Assembly: GCF_035117555.1 (NCBI RefSeq)
Contig: NZ_JAYKPK010000003.1
Location: 1-64,000 of the forward strand
DNA length: 64,000 nt
Source: Yoonia sp035117555
Lineage (GTDB): Bacteria; Pseudomonadota; Alphaproteobacteria; Rhodobacterales; Rhodobacteraceae
Direction: 5' to 3'
Under the pieces are notes generated by a model. It was not told the DNA's origin. It ran no database searches and worked only from the letters and a program-made list of their open reading frames with translations. This document shows positions 53,861 through 62,852 of this stretch, piece by piece (within the stretch, counting starts at the first letter, position 1; the number at the start of each line of letters is the position of its first letter). The translations under genes and the position numbers were made by a program.

Positions 53861-54562
53861 TTGGACGAACAAGGCACATCATCGTTTAGCGGGCAGACTG
53901 CACTGATAGCGGACGACGACGAGTTTTTTCGTATTGCACTGGCAAGCATCCTGACCCAGCGTTTTGGCTTTGGCAAAGTGATCGAGACATCGACCTTTGA
54001 CGCGGCGATTGATCTGCTTAAGCCGAGCGATAACGTGAAACTTGCACTGTTCGACCTGAACATGCCGGGTATGAACAACTGGGCAAATCTTCGGTCGATC
54101 CGCGACTTTTTTCCGTCAGTGCGCGTGGCCGTGGTTTCTGGTTCGCAGGATCGGCAGGATATTCTGATGGCGTTGAATGTCGGGCTGCATGGCTTTGTTC
54201 ACAAAGGGTTGGGGGTGGCCGAACTTGGTCGTGCCATTGGTTTGATCCTCGACGGCATGGTCTATGTACCAGCGTTTCTGCCCGATCTTGCCATCTGTCC
54301 AGAAGAGCAGCCGTTGTTTGAGACGACAGAGACCGAGAGAAACCGGCAAAGCCACGCTGTCAGTTTGCTCACGCCGCGTCAGAGCGAGGTGCTGGAACTG
54401 CTCGTCATTGGCAAAACCAACAAGGGCATGGCGCGGGACCTGAACCTGAGCGAGGGCACGATCAAATTTCACCTCGCTGCAATATTTCGCGTACTGGGCG
54501 TTTCTAACCGTGTCGAAGCCGCGACATCCGGGGCAGCGATTTTGCGATCAGCGACGGGATGA
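53861..54562 (+). CDS. LuxR/NarL-type response regulator
   Basis: 233 residues: a receiver domain (acid pocket ADDDEFF, phosphoacceptor Asp in LFDLNMPGM, Lys in FVHKG) and a LuxR HTH (LTPRQSEVLELLVIGKTN...LSEGTIKFHLAAIF). The start is TTG 53861 with GAGG upstream. It is the likely output partner of the upstream hybrid kinase and a candidate regulator of the adjoining pilus genes. Confidence 0.9.
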   Translation: MDEQGTSSFSGQTALIADDDEFFRIALASILTQRFGFGKVIETSTFDAAIDLLKPSDNVKLALFDLNMPGMNNWANLRSIRDFFPSVRVAVVSGSQDRQDILMALNVGLHGFVHKGLGVAELGRAIGLILDGMVYVPAFLPDLAICPEEQPLFETTETERNRQSHAVSLLTPRQSEVLELLVIGKTNKGMARDLNLSEGTIKFHLAAIFRVLGVSNRVEAATSGAAILRSATG

Positions 54563-54620
54563 TACGCACGGGGACCGGGCAGCACCACGGCCACGATAGC
54601 GCAGCGTCGCCCATGTGACC

Positions 54621-55121
54621 TTAGCGGTCTGCTGCCGGTATCAGGGAACTGACCTCTGGCAATGCATCACTTGACGTGGTGCCGCAATTGGCCGAATTGC
54701 ATTCGGTTGACTGGATCTGCGTGCCCCGGCGCACCGTCACCATGCCCGGTTTCTGCGCGCCCACACGCACCATCACATCCAAGATCACACCCCCGGATTC
54801 GTCAAGCGCGATCAGATTGGTCGTTCCAACCGTCCGGCCGGTCAGGATCAGCGTATTGGGGTCCGCGAGGCTTGCATCGGCAATGTCTGAATTCCCGACC
54901 GCAATTGCGCTGATGCTGCCTTCGATCCGCAGGACACTGGCAAAGTCGACCATGACGGCCAGAACGCGACTGCTTGACCTTTCAGTGGCTTGGTAGCCGG
55001 CACTTCTGTCCGAAAATGCAATCGGCATCGGTTCGGCCACCGCAGCGCCCGAATTGCATATGATGATTGCTGAAAGAATTGAACAGATGGTCTTGCCTGG
55101 CACTGCCCTATCAAATGTCAT
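54621..55121 (-). CDS. Stand-alone pilus assembly N-terminal domain protein (CpaC N-domain-like)
   Basis: 166 residues with a signal peptide (hydrophobic residues about 10–28, AVAEP cut region). Then FASVLRIEGSISAIAVGNSDIADASLADPNTLILTGRTVGTTNLIALDESG, quoted here as residues about 60–110, matches the N-terminal domain of RcpA/CpaC secretins. No secretin barrel follows. The C-terminal tail has a Cys pair. It sits beside TadE-type genes on the minus strand. It probably acts in the periplasm in pilus assembly. Confidence 0.82.
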   Translation of the reverse strand: MTFDRAVPGKTICSILSAIIICNSGAAVAEPMPIAFSDRSAGYQATERSSSRVLAVMVDFASVLRIEGSISAIAVGNSDIADASLADPNTLILTGRTVGTTNLIALDESGGVILDVMVRVGAQKPGMVTVRRGTQIQSTECNSANCGTTSSDALPEVSSLIPAADR

Positions 55122-55189
55122 CTTTACGATCCCTTCGAATGTGATTTTCCACAGCGCCGTGAAACCCGTGCGATGTGGCAAGATTGATA

Positions 55190-55585
55190 TCATGTCAGTG
55201 GAACGCGGCGATTGATGCGCAACGTGAAACTGCCGTTCGTCAGGTTAGGAATCAGCAGCGTGACGGGGTAGCTGACGACAAGTTTCCGGAATGGTATGCC
55301 GTCAATCGTTTCTGTGGCGAAACTCACGGCCAAGTCGGTTGAGCCGCCAAAGGTAATTGAGCCACGGATGAGCGTTTCCAGTTCGGCATTGCCTACGACC
55401 GGGTTTGTCAGGACTTTGCGCGCCGCGATATCAACCGCGTAGGACATTTCGTTGCGCATATATAGCCCACGCCCAAACTCGATGATGCCAAGGAATATGG
55501 TGATCGCCATCAATGCCACCAGCGAAAACTCGATAGCCGTTGCGCCATTCTCTGATTGCTTCAGGCGTTTGAAATGCTGTTTCAT
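55190..55585 (-). CDS. tadE: TadE family pseudopilin-like protein
   Basis: 131 residues with the TadE start ENGATAIEFSLVALMAITIFLGIIEFGR, here residues about 12–40: a Gly before the hydrophobic segment and Glu at +5, as in prepilins. Minor pseudopilin of the Flp pilus. The start overlaps the stop of the next TadE-like gene (ATGA). Confidence 0.88.
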   Translation of the reverse strand: MKQHFKRLKQSENGATAIEFSLVALMAITIFLGIIEFGRGLYMRNEMSYAVDIAARKVLTNPVVGNAELETLIRGSITFGGSTDLAVSFATETIDGIPFRKLVVSYPVTLLIPNLTNGSFTLRINRRVPLT

Positions 55586-56097
55586 CGGACCTGCACCTGA
55601 AGCGACTTTGACTGCGAAAATCGCGGCAGGATCAGGCCTGCGTAGGTCTTGGTCCCCGATAAAGCGTAGAATATCTGGGTAGGCTGGTCACCTGCGCAGG
55701 TCGTCGTACAGGCCACGCCGACACCTGGCTGGGTGGCACAGGTACAAATCAACTGGACGCTCAGGGCCAGTGATGTGTCGTCGCCCGTAGTGCCGGGCTC
55801 TGCAACCGCCATCATATCTGCTGCTGTCGTGCGCAGAATACGGTCAATCGCTGTTGTGCCGACATTCTCTGTCGCGCTCTGGGCACCTGCGCGCAGGATA
55901 TGACCAATTGTCATGCGTTCTGAGATCGCGAAACCAAGATCGACCATCGCCAGCAGAGCAAAAACCAACATTGGCGCAAGCAATGCGAATTCCACCGCTG
56001 AAACGCCGTCTTCGTTGTGAATGACGCCCCGGATCCTCTTGAAAAAGGGCCGATTGTTTCTGCGGGCGTCGTCACGATGTTGAACCTGCTCGGTCAT
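55582..56097 (-). CDS. TadE/TadF-like pseudopilin
   Basis: 171 residues, again with a prepilin-like segment EDGVSAVEFALLAPMLVFALL and IGHILRAGAQSA, followed by a Cys-rich periplasmic part (CTCATQ, CTTTC) that may form disulfides. TadF is the best guess from the pairing with tadE. ATG 56097 lacks a strong ribosome binding site; a start 17 codons earlier is possible. Confidence 0.8.
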   Translation of the reverse strand: MTEQVQHRDDARRNNRPFFKRIRGVIHNEDGVSAVEFALLAPMLVFALLAMVDLGFAISERMTIGHILRAGAQSATENVGTTAIDRILRTTAADMMAVAEPGTTGDDTSLALSVQLICTCATQPGVGVACTTTCAGDQPTQIFYALSGTKTYAGLILPRFSQSKSLQVQVR

Positions 56098-56158
56098 TTT
56101 CAGTCGGTTCCAATGGCACGTTGCGTTGCAGCCGTTCAGCTTTGGCAAATTGCACTAT

Positions 56159-56172
56159 CCTGTCAGTACAGG
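56159..56172. promoter_or_regulatory. Candidate operator between tadEF and flp
   Basis: Perfect palindrome CCTGT-CAGT-ACAGG in the divergent tad intergenic region; it resembles half-sites of LuxR-type regulators, and such a regulator is encoded at 53861. The link is inference. Confidence 0.35.
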
Positions 56173-56364
56173 GCTGCCGTGCCGAAAACTACTTGGTCAC
56201 ATGGACTGGCCAAGCGACCTGCCCATGAGGCTAAGTAGATTTGCGTTATCGAAACAGGTCATGTTGATGTCGACGCAAAGACAGTTCGGGGACGGTCGGT
56301 CGAACATTCACTCTTGCGTTCATTCGGGCTCGGCCTTCATCAACTTGAGAATGGAATATACCAA

Positions 56365-56547
56365 ATGAAGAAACTTATCACCCGCTTCAAAGATGACGAA
56401 TCTGGCGCGACCGCCATTGAATATGGTCTGATCGCCGGTCTGGTGTCGGTGGTTATTGTTGTGGCGCTTTCTTTGCTTGGGCCGCAACTGAAAACCGTCT
56501 TCACCACAATCACAACCGAGTTGACCGACGTAAACACACCAACCTAA
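56365..56547 (+). CDS. flp: Flp/Fap type IVb pilin
   Basis: 60 residues: a short charged leader (MKKLITRFKDDESG), then the cleavage context G/ATAIEYGLIAGL with Glu+5, and a single hydrophobic helix, as in Flp pilins. It is the major subunit of the Tad pilus used for surface adherence. ATG 56365 follows GAGAATGGA. Confidence 0.95.
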   Translation: MKKLITRFKDDESGATAIEYGLIAGLVSVVIVVALSLLGPQLKTVFTTITTELTDVNTPT

Positions 56548-56614
56548 CTGAGTGCTCTGCCTGTCGGCGAATGTAGTTTCGGCGACAGGCACTCTCCCAA
56601 ACGGGTTTGCGCCT

Positions 56615-57133
56615 ATGGCATCGACGTTTCACCTTATTCCGTTTTTGTTTTTTCCGGTGATGATGATCAGCGCGAGCATTTGCGATGTCACCACGATGCG
56701 GATCCCGAACAAACTCGTTCTGGTGCTGCTTTTTGGCTATGCGATTTGCGCACCTTTGAGCGGGCTCTCGCTGCTCGACATCACGACAAGCATGGCGGCT
56801 GCTATCGCAGTCTTCTGCCTTGCCTTCGGCGCTTTCGCCTGCGGCTGGATGGGCGGCGGGGATGTCAAACTGATGGCCGCGACGGCATTATGGTTGGGTC
56901 TGCCGCAACTGCCGGCATTCCTGTTCTGGACGTCTTTGTTCGGGGCGCTGCTGACGCTGACTTTGCTGCTTTACCGCGTGGTGCCATTGCCTGAAGGTCT
57001 GAAAGGGCAGGGGAACTGGGTGTCGCATCTTCACCAGCGATCAACCCGCGTTCCTTATGGTGTTGCCATCGGGCCAGCAGCTTTACTGGTTTTTGCTTCG
57101 ACACCTTGGATGGCAGCGCTGCAGGTTTGGTGA
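56615..57133 (+). CDS. cpaA: Prepilin peptidase, CpaA/TadV
   Basis: 172 residues with about five membrane helices. The two catalytic Asp are in CDVTTMRIPN and GGGDVKLM, as in A24 aspartic prepilin peptidases of the short TadV type. It processes the Flp pilin and pseudopilins. ATG 56615 has no clear ribosome binding site. Confidence 0.93.
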   Translation: MASTFHLIPFLFFPVMMISASICDVTTMRIPNKLVLVLLFGYAICAPLSGLSLLDITTSMAAAIAVFCLAFGAFACGWMGGGDVKLMAATALWLGLPQLPAFLFWTSLFGALLTLTLLLYRVVPLPEGLKGQGNWVSHLHQRSTRVPYGVAIGPAALLVFASTPWMAALQVW

Positions 57134-57191
57134 CTGAGTCCGTACAATCACAACCTATCCTCGCCATCCGGTCAATCTGGAGGAAACAAAT

Positions 57192-57962
57192 ATGCTCCGC
57201 GCCATGATTTTTTTGATCGCTCTCGTTGCTGGTGGCGGTGCCGCGTGGATGTCTGTCGATGGGTTCGGCGCAGCGCCTGCGGCATCCGCCTATCCCGACG
57301 GCACGGCGACGATGGTCACGACAGATGTGCTTGTTGCAACGAATGATCTGCCATCGGGGACGCCTGTCGATGCCGAAACGATGCGCTGGCAACCTTGGCC
57401 CAAGGCCGGGTTGAATGAAGCCTTCATCACACGTGATTTGCGCCCAAATGCGATCCAGGACTTCAACGGTCAGGTCGTGCGCAGTGGTCTGACTGCCGGT
57501 GAACCACTTTCCGACGCGAAATTCACTGCGGGCGACGCCGGTGCGCTTTCCGTCATGCTGACGTCAGGAACGCGCGCTGTCGCCGTGCGGATCAGTGCCG
57601 AAAACAGTGCTGGTGGATTTGTTCTGCCCAATGACCGGGTCGATGTGTTGCTGACGACAAGTCGGCAGGACGGTTCTGGCCAAAACATCGTCAACAGTGG
57701 CGTGATCCTCAAGAACGTCAAAGTGCTTGCCGTTGATCAGATGGTTGACGGTAACAGCGACGCGGTCGTTGGCAAGACAGCCACGCTTGAACTGACCCCT
57801 GTTGAGGTCGAAATCGTTACAGCTGCGGAAGTTACCGGATCCATTTCGCTGGCTTTGCGCGCGATGGCCGACAATGGCGAGGATTCGACTGTGGTTGTCG
57901 CTGAAAAACGGACGCTGAGGATTTATCGCGGTGGCGCATTGGAAGTGATCAACCTCGACTGA
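57192..57962 (+). CDS. cpaB: Flp pilus assembly protein CpaB/RcpC
   Basis: 256 residues: an N-terminal hydrophobic segment, a SAF domain (VLVATNDLPSGTPVDAETM, about 40–65), and the RcpC domain with RAVAVRISAENSAGGFVLPNDRVDVLLT around 115–145. It is a periplasmic assembly factor. A strong GGAGG site lies before ATG 57192. In the usual order a secretin gene would come next; here cpaE does. Confidence 0.93.
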   Translation: MLRAMIFLIALVAGGGAAWMSVDGFGAAPAASAYPDGTATMVTTDVLVATNDLPSGTPVDAETMRWQPWPKAGLNEAFITRDLRPNAIQDFNGQVVRSGLTAGEPLSDAKFTAGDAGALSVMLTSGTRAVAVRISAENSAGGFVLPNDRVDVLLTTSRQDGSGQNIVNSGVILKNVKVLAVDQMVDGNSDAVVGKTATLELTPVEVEIVTAAEVTGSISLALRAMADNGEDSTVVVAEKRTLRIYRGGALEVINLD

Positions 57963-58003
57963 CAGCGGGGAGGACGAGCCCCATAGCGCAGATTGGACGA
58001 ACA

Positions 58004-59248
58004 ATGAAAAACGCCCCTTTACTGCTGACACCGGATGCCATGGTCGCGCAGCCGCGTGTCAGACCCTTAGGTCGCACGCCGCATATCAAAATTCATGCGT
58101 TCTGCGAGACAGAGACCCTTGAAGATGCGATGCAGAAAGTTGCGCGCGATCGGCGCTTTCAGCGTGCCGTGACTGACGTCATGCCGGGGGGCATCGGCGC
58201 TGCGATTGCGTTTTGCAGCAATAATCCAACCCCAGATGTCTTGTTGCTGGAGAGCCATGCCGCGAAACAAGACCTGCTCGAGGCATTGGCCGACCTGGCA
58301 CCTGTCTGTGACGAAAAGACCAAGGTTATCGTGGTCGGCACATCCAATGATATCTCGCTTTATCGCGAGTTGATGGACGGCGGTGTCGCTGAATATCTGC
58401 TTGCCCCAGTTGATCCCTTGGCGATCATCGGCACGGTGTTGCGGTTTTTCCCGGAAAAGAACGCGGTCCGTATCGGCAAAGTCTGCGCGGTTGTCGGGAC
58501 CAAAGGCGGAGTCGGGTCTTCGGTGCTGGCGCAAAATCTGGCCTGGACGATGTCGCAAAACGGGTCGGCGACGATTCTGGCGGATATGGATCTTCAGTTT
58601 GGAACCGCCGCACTGAACTATAACATTGATTGCCCAATCGGCTTTGCGGATCAGCTTCCAGAAGCGGATCGTCTTGACGGTGCGTTGTTGGAGCGTCTCT
58701 TGTTCAAGTACGGGCCGCATCTCAGCGTATTGCCGGGTGCGACAGCGGCACATACCGCCACAGAGCTTGACGCCGAAATCGTCGATAAAATGATGGAACT
58801 TGCCCGGACAATGTTTCCGCACATCATCCTGGATTTACCGAATGCCTGGTCACCTTTGGTGCGCTCGATCTTGGGAACCGCTGATGAGATCATCGTCGTG
58901 GCAGAGCCCGACTTGGCAAGCCTGCGCAATGCGCGCAGCCTGTTGGATTTCGTCAAAGCGGCGCGTCCGAATGATCCGCCGCCACGGTTGGTCCTGAACA
59001 AAGTCGGGATGCCAAAGCGCAATGAGATCAAGCCAGATAAATTTGCCGCAGCATTGAAAGTCAATCTGGCGGCGCAGGTGGCATTTGACCCGGCCAATTT
59101 TAGCGCCGCAGCAAACAATGGACAGATGATCACTGAGTTTTCAAAGAAGGCGGCGGTGACCCCGATATTGGGCCAATTGGCGCGGCAGGTCATGGGCCTT
59201 CCGTCAGCAAAAAAAGGGATCGGTCTTCGCAATTTCTGGCGCCGATAA
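58004..59248 (+). CDS. cpaE: Pilus assembly protein CpaE/TadZ
   Basis: 414 residues: an atypical receiver-like N-terminal domain (about 40–140) and a MinD-type ATPase domain with a deviant Walker A, GTKGGVGSSVLAQNL. CpaE/TadZ localises the pilus machine at the pole. ATG 58004. Confidence 0.93.
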   Translation: MKNAPLLLTPDAMVAQPRVRPLGRTPHIKIHAFCETETLEDAMQKVARDRRFQRAVTDVMPGGIGAAIAFCSNNPTPDVLLLESHAAKQDLLEALADLAPVCDEKTKVIVVGTSNDISLYRELMDGGVAEYLLAPVDPLAIIGTVLRFFPEKNAVRIGKVCAVVGTKGGVGSSVLAQNLAWTMSQNGSATILADMDLQFGTAALNYNIDCPIGFADQLPEADRLDGALLERLLFKYGPHLSVLPGATAAHTATELDAEIVDKMMELARTMFPHIILDLPNAWSPLVRSILGTADEIIVVAEPDLASLRNARSLLDFVKAARPNDPPPRLVLNKVGMPKRNEIKPDKFAAALKVNLAAQVAFDPANFSAAANNGQMITEFSKKAAVTPILGQLARQVMGLPSAKKGIGLRNFWRR

Positions 59249-59294
59249 TCCGTTTATTGCGCAGTCAATCATCGATCCTGCCAATTCGGCCAGT

Positions 59295-59305
59295 CCATGA
59301 GGCTA
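59295..59305 (+). promoter_or_regulatory. Motif shared by flp and cpaF upstream regions
   Basis: CCATGAGGCTA occurs here and at 56223–56233, in both cases about 110–140 bases before the coding start, followed by similar sequence (GAT.T..CG). It may be a shared control element. Confidence 0.3.
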
Positions 59306-59404
59306 GCTGATCTTACGGCCCGGTTCATGGGATAATCTGTCCATAGCTGGGTCTTGTTGCGTCAGACTGATCGGTCCCTCACGGCCATTGCAAGGAAACA
59401 GGGT

Positions 59405-60823
59405 ATGTTCGGAAAGAGAAGCGAATTCAAACCAACGGTCGTCGAAAAAAAACCGGATGCACCCGAGCTGACCATTGTGGCAGAGAACCGTGAACCTGTC
59501 GCATCACCAAAGCAGGAAAAGCGTGCTGCAGAACCGCAAAAAGCCAAAGCCTATTATGACCTGAAAAAAGAGCTGTTCGCGGCGCTTCTGGAATCCATTG
59601 ATGTCGCGCAGCTGACGACCTTGGACCCCGAGCAGGCGCGTATCGAAATCGGCAGTATTGCGAATGATATTCTGGCAGTCAAAAAGGCGGTCATATCCAC
59701 CGCCGTTCAGGATGAACTGATCGATGACATTTGCAATGACGTCCTTGGCTACGGCCCGCTAGAGCCATTGTTGGCGCGCGACGATATTGCCGATATCATG
59801 GTCAACGGCGACAATTTCATCTTCATCGAAGTCGCAGGCAAAGTCATCCAGACCGATATCCGGTTTCGCGACAACACCCAGCTTCTTAACGTCTGCCAAC
59901 GGATTGTCAGCCAGGTCGGACGTCGCGTGGATGAATCCAGTCCGATCTGCGACGCGCGGTTACCTGACGGCAGCCGGGTGAATGTCATCGCACCGCCACT
60001 TGCGCTTGAAGGGCCGACCTTAACAATCAGACGCTTCAAGAAGGATAAGCTGACGCTTGATCAGCTTGTCGACTTTGGCGCGATCACCCATGAAGGCGCA
60101 GAAATTCTGAAAATCATCGGGCGTGTCCGCTGCAACGTGATCATTTCCGGGGGCACAGGTTCCGGCAAGACGACATTGCTCAACTGCCTGACGCGTTATG
60201 TCGAACCCGATGAGCGGATCATTACCTGTGAAGATTCAGCTGAACTGCAGCTGCAACAGCCGCATGTGGTGCGACTGGAAACCAGACCACCCAACATTGA
60301 AGGTATTGGTGAGATCACCATGCGGCATCTGGTGAAAAACTGTCTGCGCATGCGCCCGGAGCGTATCATCGTGGGCGAGGTGCGTGGACCAGAGGCTTTC
60401 GACCTGTTGCAGGCAATGAACACCGGCCATGACGGATCTATGGGGACGCTCCATGCGAACAGCCCACGCGAGGCTTTGTCGCGGATTGAATCGATGATCA
60501 CAATGGGGGGCTATTCGCTTCCCATGAAGACTATCCGCGAGATGGCCGTCAGCTCGATCGACATCATCGTGCAGGCGGCGCGTCTGCGCGACGGGTCACG
60601 GCGGATCACACATATTACCGAAGTCATCGGGATGGAGGGCGAAGTGCCCATCACCCAGGATCTGTTCATCTACGATATGACGGGTGAGGATGCGCGCGGC
60701 AATATCATCGGCCGGCATCGCTCAACCGGGATTGGCCGCCCCGCATTCTGGGAAAAAGCACGATACTACGGCGAAGAAAAACGATTGGCTGCCGCGCTGG
60801 AGGCGGCAGAAATAGCGGACTGA
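59405..60823 (+). CDS. cpaF: Pilus assembly ATPase CpaF/TadA
   Basis: 472 residues of the type II/IV secretion ATPase family: Walker A ISGGTGSGKTTLLN, the Asp box EDSAELQL, Walker B RIIVGEVRGPE, and the His box GHDGSMGTLHANSP. It powers pilus assembly from the cytoplasm. ATG 59405 follows AAGGAA; the frame extends upstream. Confidence 0.96.
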   Translation: MFGKRSEFKPTVVEKKPDAPELTIVAENREPVASPKQEKRAAEPQKAKAYYDLKKELFAALLESIDVAQLTTLDPEQARIEIGSIANDILAVKKAVISTAVQDELIDDICNDVLGYGPLEPLLARDDIADIMVNGDNFIFIEVAGKVIQTDIRFRDNTQLLNVCQRIVSQVGRRVDESSPICDARLPDGSRVNVIAPPLALEGPTLTIRRFKKDKLTLDQLVDFGAITHEGAEILKIIGRVRCNVIISGGTGSGKTTLLNCLTRYVEPDERIITCEDSAELQLQQPHVVRLETRPPNIEGIGEITMRHLVKNCLRMRPERIIVGEVRGPEAFDLLQAMNTGHDGSMGTLHANSPREALSRIESMITMGGYSLPMKTIREMAVSSIDIIVQAARLRDGSRRITHITEVIGMEGEVPITQDLFIYDMTGEDARGNIIGRHRSTGIGRPAFWEKARYYGEEKRLAAALEAAEIAD

Positions 60824-60856
60824 TCGAAGGTCCAGACGAAAGGGTGAGGTCAAAAT

Positions 60857-61858
60857 ATGTCACAAAATCTGAACCTTCTTTTGACGTTCTTGCTGGCCAG
60901 CATTTTTGTCGGCGGCGTCCTTTTTGCTGTTCTTCAACCTCAGCTCGCGCATCTTGCGAATACGAAACGGCGCATGCGCCTAGTGTTGGGCGACGGCAGT
61001 TCGCCCACGGCAACGCACGGCGCGGCCAGCGGGATGCGGCGCCAACGATCTGTCGAAGATACGTTGAAGGCCATCGAAGAGAAACAGAGAGCCCAGGCAA
61101 AAAGCCGGTCTCGCAAAAGCCTTCAAAGTCGGTTGAGAGAGGCAGACCTGACTTGGTCAAACGCTTTATATTATGGGCTGTGCGTCGCGACGGCCTTCCT
61201 GCTATTTGCCTTGTTTCGGCTTGGTTTTGGCATGCAGGCGATTTTGGCCTGTGCCTTTGCTATGCTCGGTGCAGGCCTTCTTCCGCAATCATACCTGCGT
61301 CTTCGCCGTAACCGAAAATTGAAAGAGTTCGGCGTGCAATTTCCTGATGCAATTGACGTCATTGTCCGGGGTGTGAAATCCGGCATGCCGCTGGGAGACT
61401 GCATCCGGGTGGTCGCCTTTGAGGGGCAAGAACCGGTCCGCAGCGAGTTCAAGTCCGTGGTCGATGATCAAACACTTGGCGTGCCTGTCCAGGAAGCCGT
61501 GCAGCGTTTGGCAGAGCGGGTTCCACTGCCAGAGACGAACTTTCTGTCGATTGTCATTACGATCCAAAGCCGGTCTGGTGGGAACCTGACAGAAGCACTT
61601 GGCAACCTTTCCACCGTGTTGCGTGAACGCAAAAAGATGCGCGGAAAGATCAAGGCAATGAGTTCCGAAGCAAAAGCTTCTGCGGGGATTATCGGCTCTC
61701 TCCCGCCAATTGTGGCGTTCCTGCTGTTTCTGACCAGCCCGGACTATATTTCCCTGCTTTTCAATACGACGACCGGCAATGTGGTTTTAGTCGTCGCTGC
61801 GGTCTGGATGCTGATCGGCGTGCTGATCATGCGAAAAATGATCAACTTTGATTTTTAG
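60857..61858 (+). CDS. tadB: Inner membrane platform protein TadB
   Basis: 333 residues: an N-terminal helix, a cytoplasmic basic region, a T2SSF domain (FPDAIDVIVRGVKSGMPLGDCI) and three further membrane helices. It forms the platform with TadC. Lies 33 bases after cpaF. Confidence 0.94.
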   Translation: MSQNLNLLLTFLLASIFVGGVLFAVLQPQLAHLANTKRRMRLVLGDGSSPTATHGAASGMRRQRSVEDTLKAIEEKQRAQAKSRSRKSLQSRLREADLTWSNALYYGLCVATAFLLFALFRLGFGMQAILACAFAMLGAGLLPQSYLRLRRNRKLKEFGVQFPDAIDVIVRGVKSGMPLGDCIRVVAFEGQEPVRSEFKSVVDDQTLGVPVQEAVQRLAERVPLPETNFLSIVITIQSRSGGNLTEALGNLSTVLRERKKMRGKIKAMSSEAKASAGIIGSLPPIVAFLLFLTSPDYISLLFNTTTGNVVLVVAAVWMLIGVLIMRKMINFDF

Positions 61859-61868
61859 GAATGTTGTG

Positions 61869-62837
61869 ATGATTTTGAACATTCTCACAAACAACAAAGA
61901 CATGGTTGTCGTCGTCATGACAGCGCTGGCTTTTTTCTGCACTGTGATCGCTCTTGGCTGGCCGTATCTGAAGGGTGACATCATCACAACACGGATGCAG
62001 CAGATTGTCGATGTTTCGGACAAGGACAGGCTGCGGAAAAAAGGAAAATCCAGCACTGGAAAACCACGTCTTTTGCTTCTGAGTGAGCCAAGTCAAATCC
62101 TGGCCGTTATCGTCGAACGATTTAACCTGGCGCGAAAACTTGAGGACGGCGCAACTGTTCAACTGCTCAGGTCAGCAGGGTTCAGAGGGCGTGCGCCCAT
62201 CATTACCTTTCTCGCGATGCGTCTGCTGATGCCACTTTTATTGCTGGGATTGACGGCATTTTACTTGCTGGTTGTTATAAAGCCTGAAATTCCTTTCGCG
62301 GCCATCATTGCGATCATTTTTGTTTCTGGCCTGTTTGGATATTACCTTCCAGCGATCTATGTGAAAAACTGTATCGCAAAGCGGCAACAATCTATCAGGC
62401 GCACATGGCCGGACGCACTTGATCTGCTTTTGATCTGTGTTGAATCGGGCATGAGCAGCGAACATGCTTTTCGAAAGGTCGCAGATGAGATCGGTAACCA
62501 ATCAAAAGAGCTCGCAGAAGAGCTATCACTGACCACAGCGGAATTGTCATTCTTATCCGATCGCCGCACAGCCTATGAAAACCTTGGAAAACGAACCAAT
62601 CTTGATAGTGTAAAATCCGTTGTATCCGGTCTGATGCAGTCCGAAAAATACGGCACGTCACTGGGGCATGCATTGCGCGTGCTTGCGCAGGAAAGCCGTA
62701 CCGCGCGGATGAGTGAAGCAGAGAAAAAAGCAGCCTCCTTACCACCAAAGTTGACGGTTCCGATGATCCTGTTTTTTCTGCCGGTCCTCTTTGCCGTGGT
62801 AATCACACCAGCCGCTATTCAGATCATGAATGGCTGA
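61869..62837 (+). CDS. tadC: Inner membrane platform protein TadC
   Basis: 322 residues, with a T2SSF domain (TWPDALDLLLICVESGMSSEHAF) and helices at both ends. ATG 61869 is better spaced from AGGA than the earlier in-frame ATG 61848. Confidence 0.94.
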   Translation: MILNILTNNKDMVVVVMTALAFFCTVIALGWPYLKGDIITTRMQQIVDVSDKDRLRKKGKSSTGKPRLLLLSEPSQILAVIVERFNLARKLEDGATVQLLRSAGFRGRAPIITFLAMRLLMPLLLLGLTAFYLLVVIKPEIPFAAIIAIIFVSGLFGYYLPAIYVKNCIAKRQQSIRRTWPDALDLLLICVESGMSSEHAFRKVADEIGNQSKELAEELSLTTAELSFLSDRRTAYENLGKRTNLDSVKSVVSGLMQSEKYGTSLGHALRVLAQESRTARMSEAEKKAASLPPKLTVPMILFFLPVLFAVVITPAAIQIMNG

Positions 62838-62852
62838 TGAGGGATGAATTGA

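Noticed and set aside
56114..56130. Sigma-54 promoter upstream of flp (TGGCACG...TTGCA)
   Set aside because: The GG and GC elements are one base too far apart for sigma-54, which requires strict spacing.
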